Shown here: one piece after another, positions 25,328 to 33,585 of the stretch
How the letters are laid out: each line of letters opens with the position of its first letter
How positions within the stretch are numbered: the first letter of the stretch is position 1
Assembly: GCA_947503435.1 (NCBI GenBank)
Contig: CANNDL010000001.1
Span: 147,469 to 211,468 of the forward strand
From: an uncultured Kangiella sp.
GTDB lineage: Bacteria; Pseudomonadota; Gammaproteobacteria; Enterobacterales; Kangiellaceae
Length of the DNA stretch: 64,000 nucleotides
Direction of reading: 5' to 3'
Program-made: the position numbers and the translations under genes
The notes under the pieces: generated by a model
Database searches by the model: none
What the model saw: only the letters and a program-made list of their open reading frames with translations
Told to the model about the DNA's origin: nothing

Positions 25328-25762
25328 ATGAAGAAAGTTAACCGTCAGGCTATAGTTCCTTATAGCTGTAAGCAGATGTTTGATTTGGTTAATCATATCG
25401 AGCAGTATCCAGATTTTTTGCCCCATTGCGGAAATTCTGAAGTCATTGAGCGCAAGGATGATGAAGTTATAGCGGCTTTAACCGTCTCTAAAGGAAGTTT
25501 TGAGCAAAAATTCACCACTAAAAATATAAACAAACCTTTTTCAGCGATTGAAATGGTATTAGTCGATGGTCCCTTTAAATTTTTGAATGGCTATTGGACA
25601 TTCACCAAATTGTCAGCGGATGCCTCAAAAATTGAGTTGTTAATCGAGTTCGAGTTCTCTAATAAGTTATTAGGATTAGCTTTTGGGAGTGTTTTTAATC
25701 AATTAGCTGAAAGCTTTGTTGATGCCTTTACGCAAAGAGCAAGAGAAGTGTACAAGGATTAA
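25328..25762 (+). CDS. ratA: RatA/COQ10-like START-domain protein
   Basis: The 144-residue protein belongs to the START/polyketide-cyclase fold of COQ10 and RatA. It begins KKVNRQAIVPYSCKQMFDLV and contains the family block QYPDFLPHC, then FKFLNGYWTF and a C-terminal amphipathic helix (VFNQLAESFVDAFTQRA). In E. coli RatA has been reported to block 70S subunit association; its homologues bind ubiquinone and aid respiratory function, so two roles have been proposed. It forms an operon with rnfH (about 6-8 base gap) next to divergent smpB, the standard neighbourhood. Confidence 0.93.
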   Translation: MKKVNRQAIVPYSCKQMFDLVNHIEQYPDFLPHCGNSEVIERKDDEVIAALTVSKGSFEQKFTTKNINKPFSAIEMVLVDGPFKFLNGYWTFTKLSADASKIELLIEFEFSNKLLGLAFGSVFNQLAESFVDAFTQRAREVYKD

Positions 25763-25770
25763 ATACTGTG

Positions 25771-26082
25771 ATGCAAATTGAAGAGAATAAAGAACGAATT
25801 TTAGTTGAGGTTGCTTACGCATTACCTGATAAACAAACGATTTTATCGGTAAAGGTTAATAGTTCAGCTACAATATTACAGATTGTTAATGATTCGGGGA
25901 TCCTGGAGCTTTATCCAGAAATTAACATAGAAAGTGCTCGTGTCGGAATTTTTAGTAAATTAGCAAAACTTACTGATACTCTGCATGCAGGAGACAGAAT
26001 TGAAATTTATCGTCCATTAATAGCAGACCCAAAAGAAGTTCGAAAACAAAGAGCTTTAAAAGCCAAGGAAGAAAAAAAATAA
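25771..26082 (+). CDS. rnfH: RnfH family protein (RatB), ubiquitin-like fold
   Basis: This 103-residue protein matches the UPF0125/RnfH family: VEVAYALPDKQ, then VGIFSKLAKLTDTLHAGDRIEIYRPL and the Lys/Arg-rich tail starting IADPKEVRKQRA. The fold is beta-grasp. Its biochemical role is unsettled; it is paired with ratA in most gammaproteobacteria. A GTG one codon before ATG 25771 is better spaced from the AAGGA ribosome binding site and could be the real start. The waaA gene begins 5 bases after its stop, so ratA, rnfH and waaA are probably one transcript. Confidence 0.92.
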   Translation: MQIEENKERILVEVAYALPDKQTILSVKVNSSATILQIVNDSGILELYPEINIESARVGIFSKLAKLTDTLHAGDRIEIYRPLIADPKEVRKQRALKAKEEKK

Positions 26083-26087
26083 CACTT

Positions 26088-27338
26088 ATGGTTAAACTAA
26101 TTTATACCATTATCTATTATATGTTATCGCCGTTAATGTGCATTAGATGGTTCTTTAAGAGTTTGAAACCACCGCAATATCGTGAACCCTTTAGGCAAAG
26201 ATTTGGCTTTGTGAATAGGCATGTAGGTGTTGATATTTGGTTTCATGCGGTCTCTATGGGGGAGACAAGTGGAGCCATATCTATTATTAGGAATCTTCTA
26301 AAAACGAATCATGCTTTAAAAGTTGTAGTTACAACAACTACCCCAACAGGTGCTAAGTTGTTGAAGCAAACTATGGGGGATAAAGTAATTCATTATTATT
26401 CTCCCTGCGACTTACCAGGGACTATAAAACGCTTTATAAATAGAATAAATCCAAAAACAGTCGTTATTATGGAAACTGAATTATGGCCAAACTGGATAGA
26501 TTATATTAGCAAGAGAAATATCCCTTTGATATTAGCAAATGCCCGTTTATCCGAATCATCAGCTAAAAAGTATGAGTTATTTCCAAAAACCAGTAGGAGA
26601 CTGTTTTCTCAGATTAGTCATGTCTTAACCGTTAATAAAGCCGATGCTAAACGATTTAATCGCATAGGCGTAAAATCAAACAGATTATTAGTTACAGGCA
26701 ATATCAAATTTGATGCAGAATTCCCTATTGAAAATGAAGCCGTTTTCTATCCTTATTGGAATGATAGTTTTGTTTGGGTTGCTGCTAGTACTCATCAAGG
26801 TGAAGAGGAACTTATATTAGAAGCTCATAAAAAATTACTCAAAAGCGTCGCAAAAGCTAAATTGATACTAGTTCCAAGACACCCTGAGCGTTTCAGTGAT
26901 GTAGCCGATTTGATCAAGAAGGAAAAATTCTCATTTGCTAAACGTTCAAATGAAAACCTATGGCAAGAGCAACATCAAGTATTACTTGGTGACACTATGG
27001 GAGAGCTATTACTTGCCTATCAGAAATCTGATGTTTCTTTTATTGGTGGTAGCTTTGCGGATATTGGAGGGCACAATGCCATAGAGGCAGCTTATTACTC
27101 GAAGCCGATACTTACGGGACCTATTTATTATAATTTTCAGTATTTATTTGATTCATTATGCGAAGAAAATGCTGCAGAAATAGTCGAAAATAGCGATGAG
27201 TTAGCGCAAAAGCTAGCTGAATTAGCCAGTAATCCAGAGCGGACAACCGAAATGGGTAATAAGGCGAAATTATTTATTGAAAAGAATAAAGGCGCTTTGG
27301 ATAAAGTGGTTAACGAAATCCAGAACGCCTTATCTTAA
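26088..27338 (+). CDS. waaA: 3-deoxy-D-manno-octulosonic acid transferase (Kdo transferase)
   Basis: This 416-residue inner-membrane enzyme attaches Kdo sugars from CMP-Kdo to lipid IVA, the first core step of lipopolysaccharide synthesis. It has an N-terminal membrane-anchoring segment (LIYTIIYYMLSPLMCIRWF), then the family blocks WFHAVSMGETSGA (with the catalytic Glu), TTTTPTGAKLL, METELWPNWI and, in the second lobe, VLLGDTMGELLLAYQKSDVS and GGHNAIEAAYY. Length matches E. coli WaaA (425). It follows rnfH by 5 bases and converges with tolC. A weak hairpin at its stop codon is the only visible terminator. Confidence 0.95.
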   Translation: MVKLIYTIIYYMLSPLMCIRWFFKSLKPPQYREPFRQRFGFVNRHVGVDIWFHAVSMGETSGAISIIRNLLKTNHALKVVVTTTTPTGAKLLKQTMGDKVIHYYSPCDLPGTIKRFINRINPKTVVIMETELWPNWIDYISKRNIPLILANARLSESSAKKYELFPKTSRRLFSQISHVLTVNKADAKRFNRIGVKSNRLLVTGNIKFDAEFPIENEAVFYPYWNDSFVWVAASTHQGEEELILEAHKKLLKSVAKAKLILVPRHPERFSDVADLIKKEKFSFAKRSNENLWQEQHQVLLGDTMGELLLAYQKSDVSFIGGSFADIGGHNAIEAAYYSKPILTGPIYYNFQYLFDSLCEENAAEIVENSDELAQKLAELASNPERTTEMGNKAKLFIEKNKGALDKVVNEIQNALS

Positions 27339-27345
27339 GGCTTTT
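27327..27345 (+). terminator. Weak hairpin terminator overlapping the waaA stop codon
   Basis: A 6-bp stem (27327-27332 with 27336-27341, GCCTTA/TAAGGC) with a 3-base loop is followed by four T. The waaA stop codon TAA at 27336-27338 forms part of the right arm. Confidence 0.45.
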
Positions 27346-28735
27346 AAAATTCTAACAAAAGCTGGTTTACTTCTTGTAAATCACTCTCTGTTAAAGTTCC
27401 GGCTGCTAACTTCAAATTAATACCGTTTATTAGGTAATCATATTTGGCGCGAGTTAAATTCCTACGTGCGTTGTAATAACTACGAGTGGCATTGAGCACA
27501 TCGATAATATTTCGTGTGCCTGACTGGTAACCTTCTTGAGTCGCTTCTAAAGAGCTTTGGTTGGATTCCAAGCTGCGCTTATAGGCTTTAAACGAAGCAA
27601 TTGCTGATTGCAAATTAGTGAACGCATTTCTTGCAGATGCTTGTACTTGTCGAGCCGTTTGTTCATGCTGGTGGCTCGAGCTTAAATAATTTTGTTTCGC
27701 TTGCTCTGTTTGTGCGCTAGTTCTAAAGCCAGAGAAAATAGGAACTGTTAAAGTAACGCCGGCATTATAGCCGTCAGATAAACTCGATGTGTTTTGAGGT
27801 GCAGCTACGCCAAAGGTTCTTTCAGTATCAGAATCGGTGTCGCTATAATTTACATTTAAATTTAGCGAAGGGTAGTGTCCGCTTCGGTTACGATCAATTT
27901 CTTTTTTAGCTACTTTAACATTGGCTTGTTGGGCCTTTAACCCTAGGTTTTCTTGAGCGGCAACGCGAGTCCAATCATCGATATTATTCGGCGAAGGTTC
28001 CGATAAGTTGACATCGTCACCAAGCCCTTCCAAAGCCATATAATAATTGTTGGTAATTTGACGTAATGATTCCTTTGAAATTGCAAGACTATTTTTAAGA
28101 GAAACTTCATTGGCTAGCGACTGATCGTAATTGGCTTGAGCATTTAAATAATCAGTGGCATTAGCTAAACCTGATTCGTATTGTTCTTGCGTTAAATCTA
28201 ACTGCTGCTTCAAAGCTTTGAGTTCCGACTGAGTGGTGGATAGATTTTCTTCTGCAGAAAGCACATTAAAATAAGCTTGAGCAGCTCGGCTCATAAGATT
28301 TTGCATGCTTGAACCATGATTGAGTTCAGATGCTTTCAAACGCAAGCTTGCCTGATCCAAGGCAACCCAATTTGCCCAATCAAATATAGATTGCGTAAGT
28401 TGCACGCGATAAGTTGTTGAGTTGTTAATATTATTAAAAGGAACCGACGGGCTACCGTCTAACCCTTGCCCTGAATTGTCTGTATCGCTTCTTGAACGAG
28501 TGGCACTTGCACTGATTTGCGGTAATAAACTGGAGCGATTAATGCGAACGCCTTGCTCAGTGGCTTTTAAATTGGCGTGGCTTATTAAGTATTGAGTATC
28601 ATTTGCTAGAGCCGCTTGATAAACCGTCATCAAATCGGTATTTATACTGGAATGAATGCTCTTTGATTCTTCTGAAAAGCTTGCTGTTGCACTAAAACTT
28701 AAAGCAACGCTAAGGGCTACCAATGTTTTCTTCAT
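27344..28735 (-). CDS. tolC: TolC-family outer-membrane channel protein
   Basis: The 463-residue mature-length channel protein has a signal peptide (MKKTLVALSVALSFSATAS). The repeated TolC layout follows: two halves of long amphipathic helices with paired strands, the motifs YQAALANDTQYLISHANLK, LPQISASATRS and VPIFSGFRTS, and a second-half helix starting TEQAKQNYL. It forms the outer-membrane exit duct for efflux pumps and type I secretion. The frame is open 10 codons further, but ATG 28735 begins the signal peptide and has AAAGAGAA before it. It is 13 bases downstream of pcm on the same strand, so they are co-transcribed. The tolC/nudF neighbourhood is conserved in gammaproteobacteria. Confidence 0.93.
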   Translation of the reverse strand: MKKTLVALSVALSFSATASFSEESKSIHSSINTDLMTVYQAALANDTQYLISHANLKATEQGVRINRSSLLPQISASATRSRSDTDNSGQGLDGSPSVPFNNINNSTTYRVQLTQSIFDWANWVALDQASLRLKASELNHGSSMQNLMSRAAQAYFNVLSAEENLSTTQSELKALKQQLDLTQEQYESGLANATDYLNAQANYDQSLANEVSLKNSLAISKESLRQITNNYYMALEGLGDDVNLSEPSPNNIDDWTRVAAQENLGLKAQQANVKVAKKEIDRNRSGHYPSLNLNVNYSDTDSDTERTFGVAAPQNTSSLSDGYNAGVTLTVPIFSGFRTSAQTEQAKQNYLSSSHQHEQTARQVQASARNAFTNLQSAIASFKAYKRSLESNQSSLEATQEGYQSGTRNIIDVLNATRSYYNARRNLTRAKYDYLINGINLKLAAGTLTESDLQEVNQLLLEF

Positions 28736-28748
28736 TAAACAATTCTCT

Positions 28749-29420
28749 TTAAAAATTAAAGGCATCTGCCTTTTTGCTATTAATTAATAATTCTATTTGT
28801 GTTTCAAATAATACTTCTTCGTGCCATTTACTTTCTTCAAGGCGAGTAATCAGTTTAGCCTGCATAGCCGGTATATCACCTTCGATACAGAATAATCGCC
28901 CACCAATTGTCATAGACTTTTTAAAAGCCTGTGGCAGCTGATGAAAGCCAGCGGTAATGACAATCACATCATAAGGTCCATAATGTGGCCAACCATTTGC
29001 AGCATCACCTTCTTCAAATTCAATATTGCTTAAACCAAGCTCTTCGCAATGTTGCTTGGCTAAGTCAATGTATTCTTTAATAATTTCAATCGAATAAACT
29101 TTATGACTTATTGATGCTAACAGCGAGGTCACAAAACCACTACCAGTACCAATCTCCAACACTAAGTCACTTTTTTGAACTCTCAGTGCTTGTAGCATAC
29201 GAGCCTCTTCACGCGGAGGCATCATAAATTGATTTTGGCTCAATGGAACTTTAAAATCAGCATATGCTAATTCTTGATACGCTTTTGGGACAAACTTTTC
29301 TCTTGGCATTGAAGCAAATAGGTCCAATACCTGGTTATCAAAAACCTGCCAAGGTCGAATTTGTTGCTCAACCATATTAATTCTTGCTTGTTCAAAATTA
29401 TAAGCACGTAGGTTTTGCAT
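28749..29420 (-). CDS. pcm: Protein-L-isoaspartate O-methyltransferase family protein
   Basis: The 223-residue protein is a SAM-dependent methyltransferase of the PCMT family. It shows the N-terminal ARINMVEQQIRPW, PREKFVP and LSQNQFMMPP blocks, the SAM-binding LEIGTGSGFVTSLLA (about 80-94), and acidic YSIEIIKEY. The canonical enzyme methylates isoaspartyl residues to start their repair. This member is the type found upstream of tolC; the C-terminal half (VIVITAGFHQLPQAF, GGRLFCIEGD) diverges from classic Pcm, so its true substrate is uncertain. ATG 29420 has the ribosome binding site AAGGGGA. Confidence 0.88.
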   Translation of the reverse strand: MQNLRAYNFEQARINMVEQQIRPWQVFDNQVLDLFASMPREKFVPKAYQELAYADFKVPLSQNQFMMPPREEARMLQALRVQKSDLVLEIGTGSGFVTSLLASISHKVYSIEIIKEYIDLAKQHCEELGLSNIEFEEGDAANGWPHYGPYDVIVITAGFHQLPQAFKKSMTIGGRLFCIEGDIPAMQAKLITRLEESKWHEEVLFETQIELLINSKKADAFNF

Positions 29421-29578
29421 AGAATCCCCTTCTCGAACTAAAGAATAAAATTTATTAATATTACAAACAAGGCAGCAAGTGTAACAGATTATGAAACAGC
29501 TTCTGCTTGCTTTGATAATACTCTAGACTAGTCTCATCAAGTTAGCAATAAACTCAATAAATTCAATGGGATAGAGAT

Positions 29579-30187
29579 TTGAAAAAAATATTTACAAATA
29601 AAGATATTGAGGTCGCCCAGCAAGAGACTTTATACAAGGGGTTCATGCAATTAAAGAAGTTAACTTTTAGCCATGCTTTATATCAAGGTGGTCTGCAAAC
29701 AGCTGTGCAAAGAGAGGTTTTATTTCGTGGTAAGGCTGTCGGAGTTTTGTTATTCGACACAATGTTGCAAGAGTTTGTATTGGTTGAGCAAGTTAGAATT
29801 GGAGCAATAGAGGACCCCGATTCTCCTTGGCTGTTAGAAATAGTCGCAGGCATGGTAGAGCTAAATGAGGTGACAACTGATGTGGCTAACCGCGAATCAG
29901 TAGAGGAGGCTGGTGCTAAAATTAAAAAATTGCTTCCAATCCAAGAATATTGGGTAAGCCCGGGTGGCTCTAATGAGCAAGTGTCATTGTTTTTAGGGTT
30001 GGTCGATGCTAACTCTGTCAGTGAATTTGCGGGACTGGACTCAGAACATGAAGATATCAAAGTCGTACGACTTGCCAAGAAGCAAGCCTTGAAAATGCTA
30101 CAATCAGGTCTTATTAATAATGCAATGACCTTGATTGCTTTGCAGTGGTTTTTCCTGAATGAAGGTAATTTAAACTTAAATAGTTAA
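29579..30187 (+). CDS. nudF: ADP-ribose pyrophosphatase NudF (Nudix hydrolase)
   Basis: This 202-residue cytoplasmic enzyme hydrolyses ADP-ribose to AMP and ribose 5-phosphate. The Nudix box is complete: Gly at GMVELNE, then REsVEEAG with the metal-binding Glu residues (about 100-122). The YKGFMQLKKLTFSHALY and EIVAGM blocks match NudF. It begins at TTG 29579; homology to E. coli NudF begins near there and no ATG is available before the conserved core. Its stop codon overlaps the yqiB start by one base, so translation is likely coupled. Confidence 0.93.
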   Translation: MKKIFTNKDIEVAQQETLYKGFMQLKKLTFSHALYQGGLQTAVQREVLFRGKAVGVLLFDTMLQEFVLVEQVRIGAIEDPDSPWLLEIVAGMVELNEVTTDVANRESVEEAGAKIKKLLPIQEYWVSPGGSNEQVSLFLGLVDANSVSEFAGLDSEHEDIKVVRLAKKQALKMLQSGLINNAMTLIALQWFFLNEGNLNLNS

Positions 30188-30654
30188 TGAAAATGAATCA
30201 TCCACAGAAAAAATATAGTCCAGATTTAAGATCTTTTATGGCTATTTGTGCTGCAAATTATGCAAAGCTAATTAAGTTAGTCGTTGGAATAGATAAAATT
30301 GACGAGCTGGGAGATGTGGCGGTATTTAATGTTGAGAATCAGCCTAGTCTACAAATAAAACTTCTCCAAGTCAGTCGTTATACTCAAACTTTGAGCATGC
30401 AACAGAGCAATTCTCAGAAACATCTAAATCGTGAGTTTTGTGTGAGAATTTATCATGATGCAAAGTTAGTGGAGGTTTTATCAGGAGTGCACGATCCAAT
30501 GTTGCCGCCGGTATATCAAGTACCGAATTCATCGATGAAGCAAGTGGATGAGAAGGCTCAGATCAATCGATTTTTAGGTGAATGGCTAACTTTTTGTCTA
30601 GAATATGCTCAAATTGACACTCGGTATAAGACCCAATTGGCTTTTTTATCTTGA
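30187..30654 (+). CDS. yqiB: DUF1249 family protein YqiB
   Basis: This small cytoplasmic protein of 155 residues has unknown function and is conserved between nudF and cpdA in gammaproteobacteria. Family blocks are YSPDLRSFMAICAANYAKL at the N-terminus, FCVRIYHDAKLVEVL and the C-terminal QVDEKAQINRFLGEWL. Start ATG overlaps the nudF stop by one base. The position in the nudF-yqiB-cpdA operon supports the call. Confidence 0.92.
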   Translation: MKMNHPQKKYSPDLRSFMAICAANYAKLIKLVVGIDKIDELGDVAVFNVENQPSLQIKLLQVSRYTQTLSMQQSNSQKHLNREFCVRIYHDAKLVEVLSGVHDPMLPPVYQVPNSSMKQVDEKAQINRFLGEWLTFCLEYAQIDTRYKTQLAFLS

Positions 30655-30697
30655 AAAATAAGTAATAATCCTAAGAAATCATAGAAATATCAGTTAG

Positions 30698-31528
30698 TTG
30701 AGTAAAGTAGAGTCAAATATATTACCTTTGAAAGCTGTTAAAGATACTTTTGAGCTTATTCAAATATCAGATCCTCATTTGTTTGGAGATGCTGATCGTT
30801 GCTTGTTGGGGGTTAATACTCGTGAGAGTTTTGTGGCGACTTTGGAGCAAGTCCATCGCCATCACAACAAACCTGATGTTATCGTAATTACCGGCGATAT
30901 TTCTCAAGATCTATCCAAAGAATCTTATCGATTTTTTTCTGAAGCCATGAGTCGCTTTGAGTGTCCAATCCTATGTTTGGCGGGTAATCATGATGAACTT
31001 GAGTCATTACAAGAGTTTGCAGTCAATCAGCAGATTCAAATGGCCAAAGAATTCCAGACACCTCATTGGCAGCTATTGCTCGCTCATAGTCAGATTAAAG
31101 GCGAAGTTTTTGGGCAAATTAATGATGAAGAAATGAATTGGTTGTCCTCGAAACTCTCTAAGAATAACAAACCAAGCATTATATTTACTCACCACCATCC
31201 GGTGCATAGTAACGCCGCTTGGATAGATGTTCTTGGCATTAAAAACTGCGAAGAGTTCACTCAGATGCTTTCCACGCACCTTAATGTCAAAGCTTGTGGT
31301 TTTGGTCATGTACATCAAGCACTCGACATCCAAAAAGATCATATACAGTACTTATCCGTTCCTTCCACCTGTATTCAATTTAAACCGAATTCTAAAGAAT
31401 TTGCGGTAAGCGATGAAAAACCAGGATATCGGGTTTTTCGTTGCCAGTCTGATGGCACTCTTAATACTCAGGTCTATCGTCTGGAAGACTATGAGTTAAC
31501 TTTAGATAAGACAGCAACTGGTTATTAG
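30698..31528 (+). CDS. cpdA: 3',5'-cyclic-AMP phosphodiesterase CpdA
   Basis: This 276-residue calcineurin-like metallophosphoesterase hydrolyses cAMP to 5'-AMP. The metal-binding motifs appear in order: ISDPHLF (Asp, His), TGDISQD (Asp), GNHDE (Asn, His), THHHPVHS and GHVHQ (His ligands). In E. coli and P. aeruginosa CpdA lowers the cAMP that activates CRP/Vfr. It starts at TTG 30698 with no clear ribosome binding site, consistent with low expression. E. coli has yqiA between cpdA and parE; here parE follows directly. Confidence 0.94.
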   Translation: MSKVESNILPLKAVKDTFELIQISDPHLFGDADRCLLGVNTRESFVATLEQVHRHHNKPDVIVITGDISQDLSKESYRFFSEAMSRFECPILCLAGNHDELESLQEFAVNQQIQMAKEFQTPHWQLLLAHSQIKGEVFGQINDEEMNWLSSKLSKNNKPSIIFTHHHPVHSNAAWIDVLGIKNCEEFTQMLSTHLNVKACGFGHVHQALDIQKDHIQYLSVPSTCIQFKPNSKEFAVSDEKPGYRVFRCQSDGTLNTQVYRLEDYELTLDKTATGY

Positions 31529-31670
31529 ATAAACAGTAATTGCAAATAGCTTTATTTTTACTTGCGCTATTCGATCGGGCTTTATAGGATAAGGTGCGAT
31601 GAAAACTCAAGATGTTGAGTTTTTAAAGAATAAAAACCCCAATACTTATTATTTTAATAATCAATTATTT

Positions 31671-33560
31671 ATGTCGAATCAGCAATACAATGCAGAAGCC
31701 ATTGAGGTTCTAAGCGGCTTAGAACCTGTCAAAAAACGTCCGGGTATGTACACGGACACCAGCCGACCCAATCACTTAGCGCAAGAAGTCATCGATAATA
31801 GTGTAGATGAAGCTTTAGCTGGCCATGCTCGAACGGTGCAAGTGATTCTGTATAAAGATGACTCGCTAGAAGTTATTGATGATGGTCGTGGTATGCCTGT
31901 GGATATTCATCCCGAAGAGGGGATGCCCGGGGTTGAACTTATTTTAACTAAGTTACATGCTGGTGGTAAATTTTCTAATAAAAACTACCAATTCTCTGGT
32001 GGATTACATGGTGTGGGTATTTCTGTAGTAAATGCCTTGTCCCATCGAGTCGAAGTCACTGTTAAACGTGATGGCAAACAATATTCAATGGCCTTTGAAG
32101 ACGGCTTTAAAAAAACCAATTTAAAAGAGGTTGGCGAAGTCGGCAAACGCAATACGGGTACCTCGGTAAAGTTTTGGCCTGATGCACAATATTTTGATTC
32201 TGACAAATTCTCAGTTTCACGTTTATCTCATGTCTTAAAAGCTAAGGCTATTTTATGTCCTGGCCTCAAAGTAATATTCGATAATAAGAAGAATGGCGAA
32301 AAGGAAGAATGGTTATATGAAGACGGTTTAACCGCATATTTACTTGAATCTGCAGGTGGTTTTGAAAAACTGCCTGATGAACCATTTGTGGGTTCTATGC
32401 AAGGCGATACAGAAGCCGTGGATTGGGCCTTTATGTGGATGCCCGAGGGTGGTGACTGTATAGCTGAAAGTTATGTAAACCTTATTCCCACTGCCCAAGG
32501 CGGAACACACGTCAACGGTTTAAGAAATGGCGTAATCGACGCTATCCGTGAATTTTGTGAGTTCAGGAACTTACTTCCTCGAGGTGTGAAGTTGACTGCT
32601 GATGATATGTGGGAGCGCATTTCTTATGTATTATCAGTAAAACTAGATGACCCCCAATTTTCAGGACAAACTAAAGAGCGTTTATCTTCGCGCCAGTGCG
32701 CAACCTTTGTAGCTGGTGTGGTGAAAGATGCCTTTAGCTTATGGCTAAATCAAAACCCCACTATTGGCGATTTATTAGCGGAAAGAGCTATCGCCAATGC
32801 CCATAAGCGTATGCGTGCGGGTAAAAAAGTAGCGCGTAAAAAAATTACTCAAGGTCCAGCTCTACCGGGCAAGTTAGCTGATTGTGTCGGTCAAGATGCA
32901 ATGGCCAGTGAGCTATTTTTAGTTGAGGGTGATTCTGCTGGCGGATCAGCGAAACAAGCGCGAGACAAAGAATTTCAAGCCATTATGCCGCTAAGAGGAA
33001 AAATCTTAAATACGTGGGAAGTAGACTCGTCACAAATTTTAGCTTCGCAAGAAGTGCATGATATTTCAGTGGCGATTGGCCTTGATCCAAATTCGGATGA
33101 TTTAAGCAAGTTGCGTTACGGGAAAATCTGTATCTTAGCCGACGCCGATTCGGATGGACTGCATATTGCGACATTATTATGCGCCTTATTCTTAAGACAC
33201 TTTAGACCTTTAGTGAGAGCAGGACATGTTTATGTGGCTATGCCGCCTTTGTATCGTATTGATATTGGCAAAGAGGTTTATTATGCCTTGGATGAAGATG
33301 AAAAAGAGGGTGTATTAGACCTAATCAAAGCCGAAAAGAAGCGCGGTAAAGTGCAAATTCAGCGTTTTAAAGGATTAGGTGAAATGAATCCTAAGCAGCT
33401 TAGAGAAACTACCATGGCCAAAGAAACGCGCCGTTTAGTACAACTAACCATTGGTGGTGGTGATAATTCTGAAAAAATGATGGATATGTTGTTATCCAAA
33501 AAACGTGCGAGTGATCGTAAAAGTTGGCTAGAAGAAAAAGGCAATCACGCCGACTTTTAA
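31671..33560 (+). CDS. parE: DNA topoisomerase IV subunit B
   Basis: The ATPase subunit of topoisomerase IV unlinks daughter chromosomes. It contains the GHKL ATP-binding motifs DNSVDEALAG, DDGRGMP and GGLHGVG, and the TOPRIM motifs EGDSAGGSAKQARD and DADSDGLHI (usually DADVDG). From ATG 31671 it has 629 residues, against 630 in E. coli, and homology begins MSNQQYNAEAIEVLSG. An in-frame ATG at 31599 has better ribosome-binding sequence (AGGATAAGG) and would add 24 residues with no counterpart in E. coli ParE; the choice is not certain. It is followed after 25 bases by parC. Confidence 0.95.
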   Translation: MSNQQYNAEAIEVLSGLEPVKKRPGMYTDTSRPNHLAQEVIDNSVDEALAGHARTVQVILYKDDSLEVIDDGRGMPVDIHPEEGMPGVELILTKLHAGGKFSNKNYQFSGGLHGVGISVVNALSHRVEVTVKRDGKQYSMAFEDGFKKTNLKEVGEVGKRNTGTSVKFWPDAQYFDSDKFSVSRLSHVLKAKAILCPGLKVIFDNKKNGEKEEWLYEDGLTAYLLESAGGFEKLPDEPFVGSMQGDTEAVDWAFMWMPEGGDCIAESYVNLIPTAQGGTHVNGLRNGVIDAIREFCEFRNLLPRGVKLTADDMWERISYVLSVKLDDPQFSGQTKERLSSRQCATFVAGVVKDAFSLWLNQNPTIGDLLAERAIANAHKRMRAGKKVARKKITQGPALPGKLADCVGQDAMASELFLVEGDSAGGSAKQARDKEFQAIMPLRGKILNTWEVDSSQILASQEVHDISVAIGLDPNSDDLSKLRYGKICILADADSDGLHIATLLCALFLRHFRPLVRAGHVYVAMPPLYRIDIGKEVYYALDEDEKEGVLDLIKAEKKRGKVQIQRFKGLGEMNPKQLRETTMAKETRRLVQLTIGGGDNSEKMMDMLLSKKRASDRKSWLEEKGNHADF

Positions 33561-33585
33561 TGGATAAATTTTAAGAGATCAATTA

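Noticed and set aside
29683-30078. 131-codon open frame opposite nudF
   Set aside because: Antisense shadow of a well-supported Nudix gene, Ser/Thr/Pro-rich as expected of reverse-strand reading.
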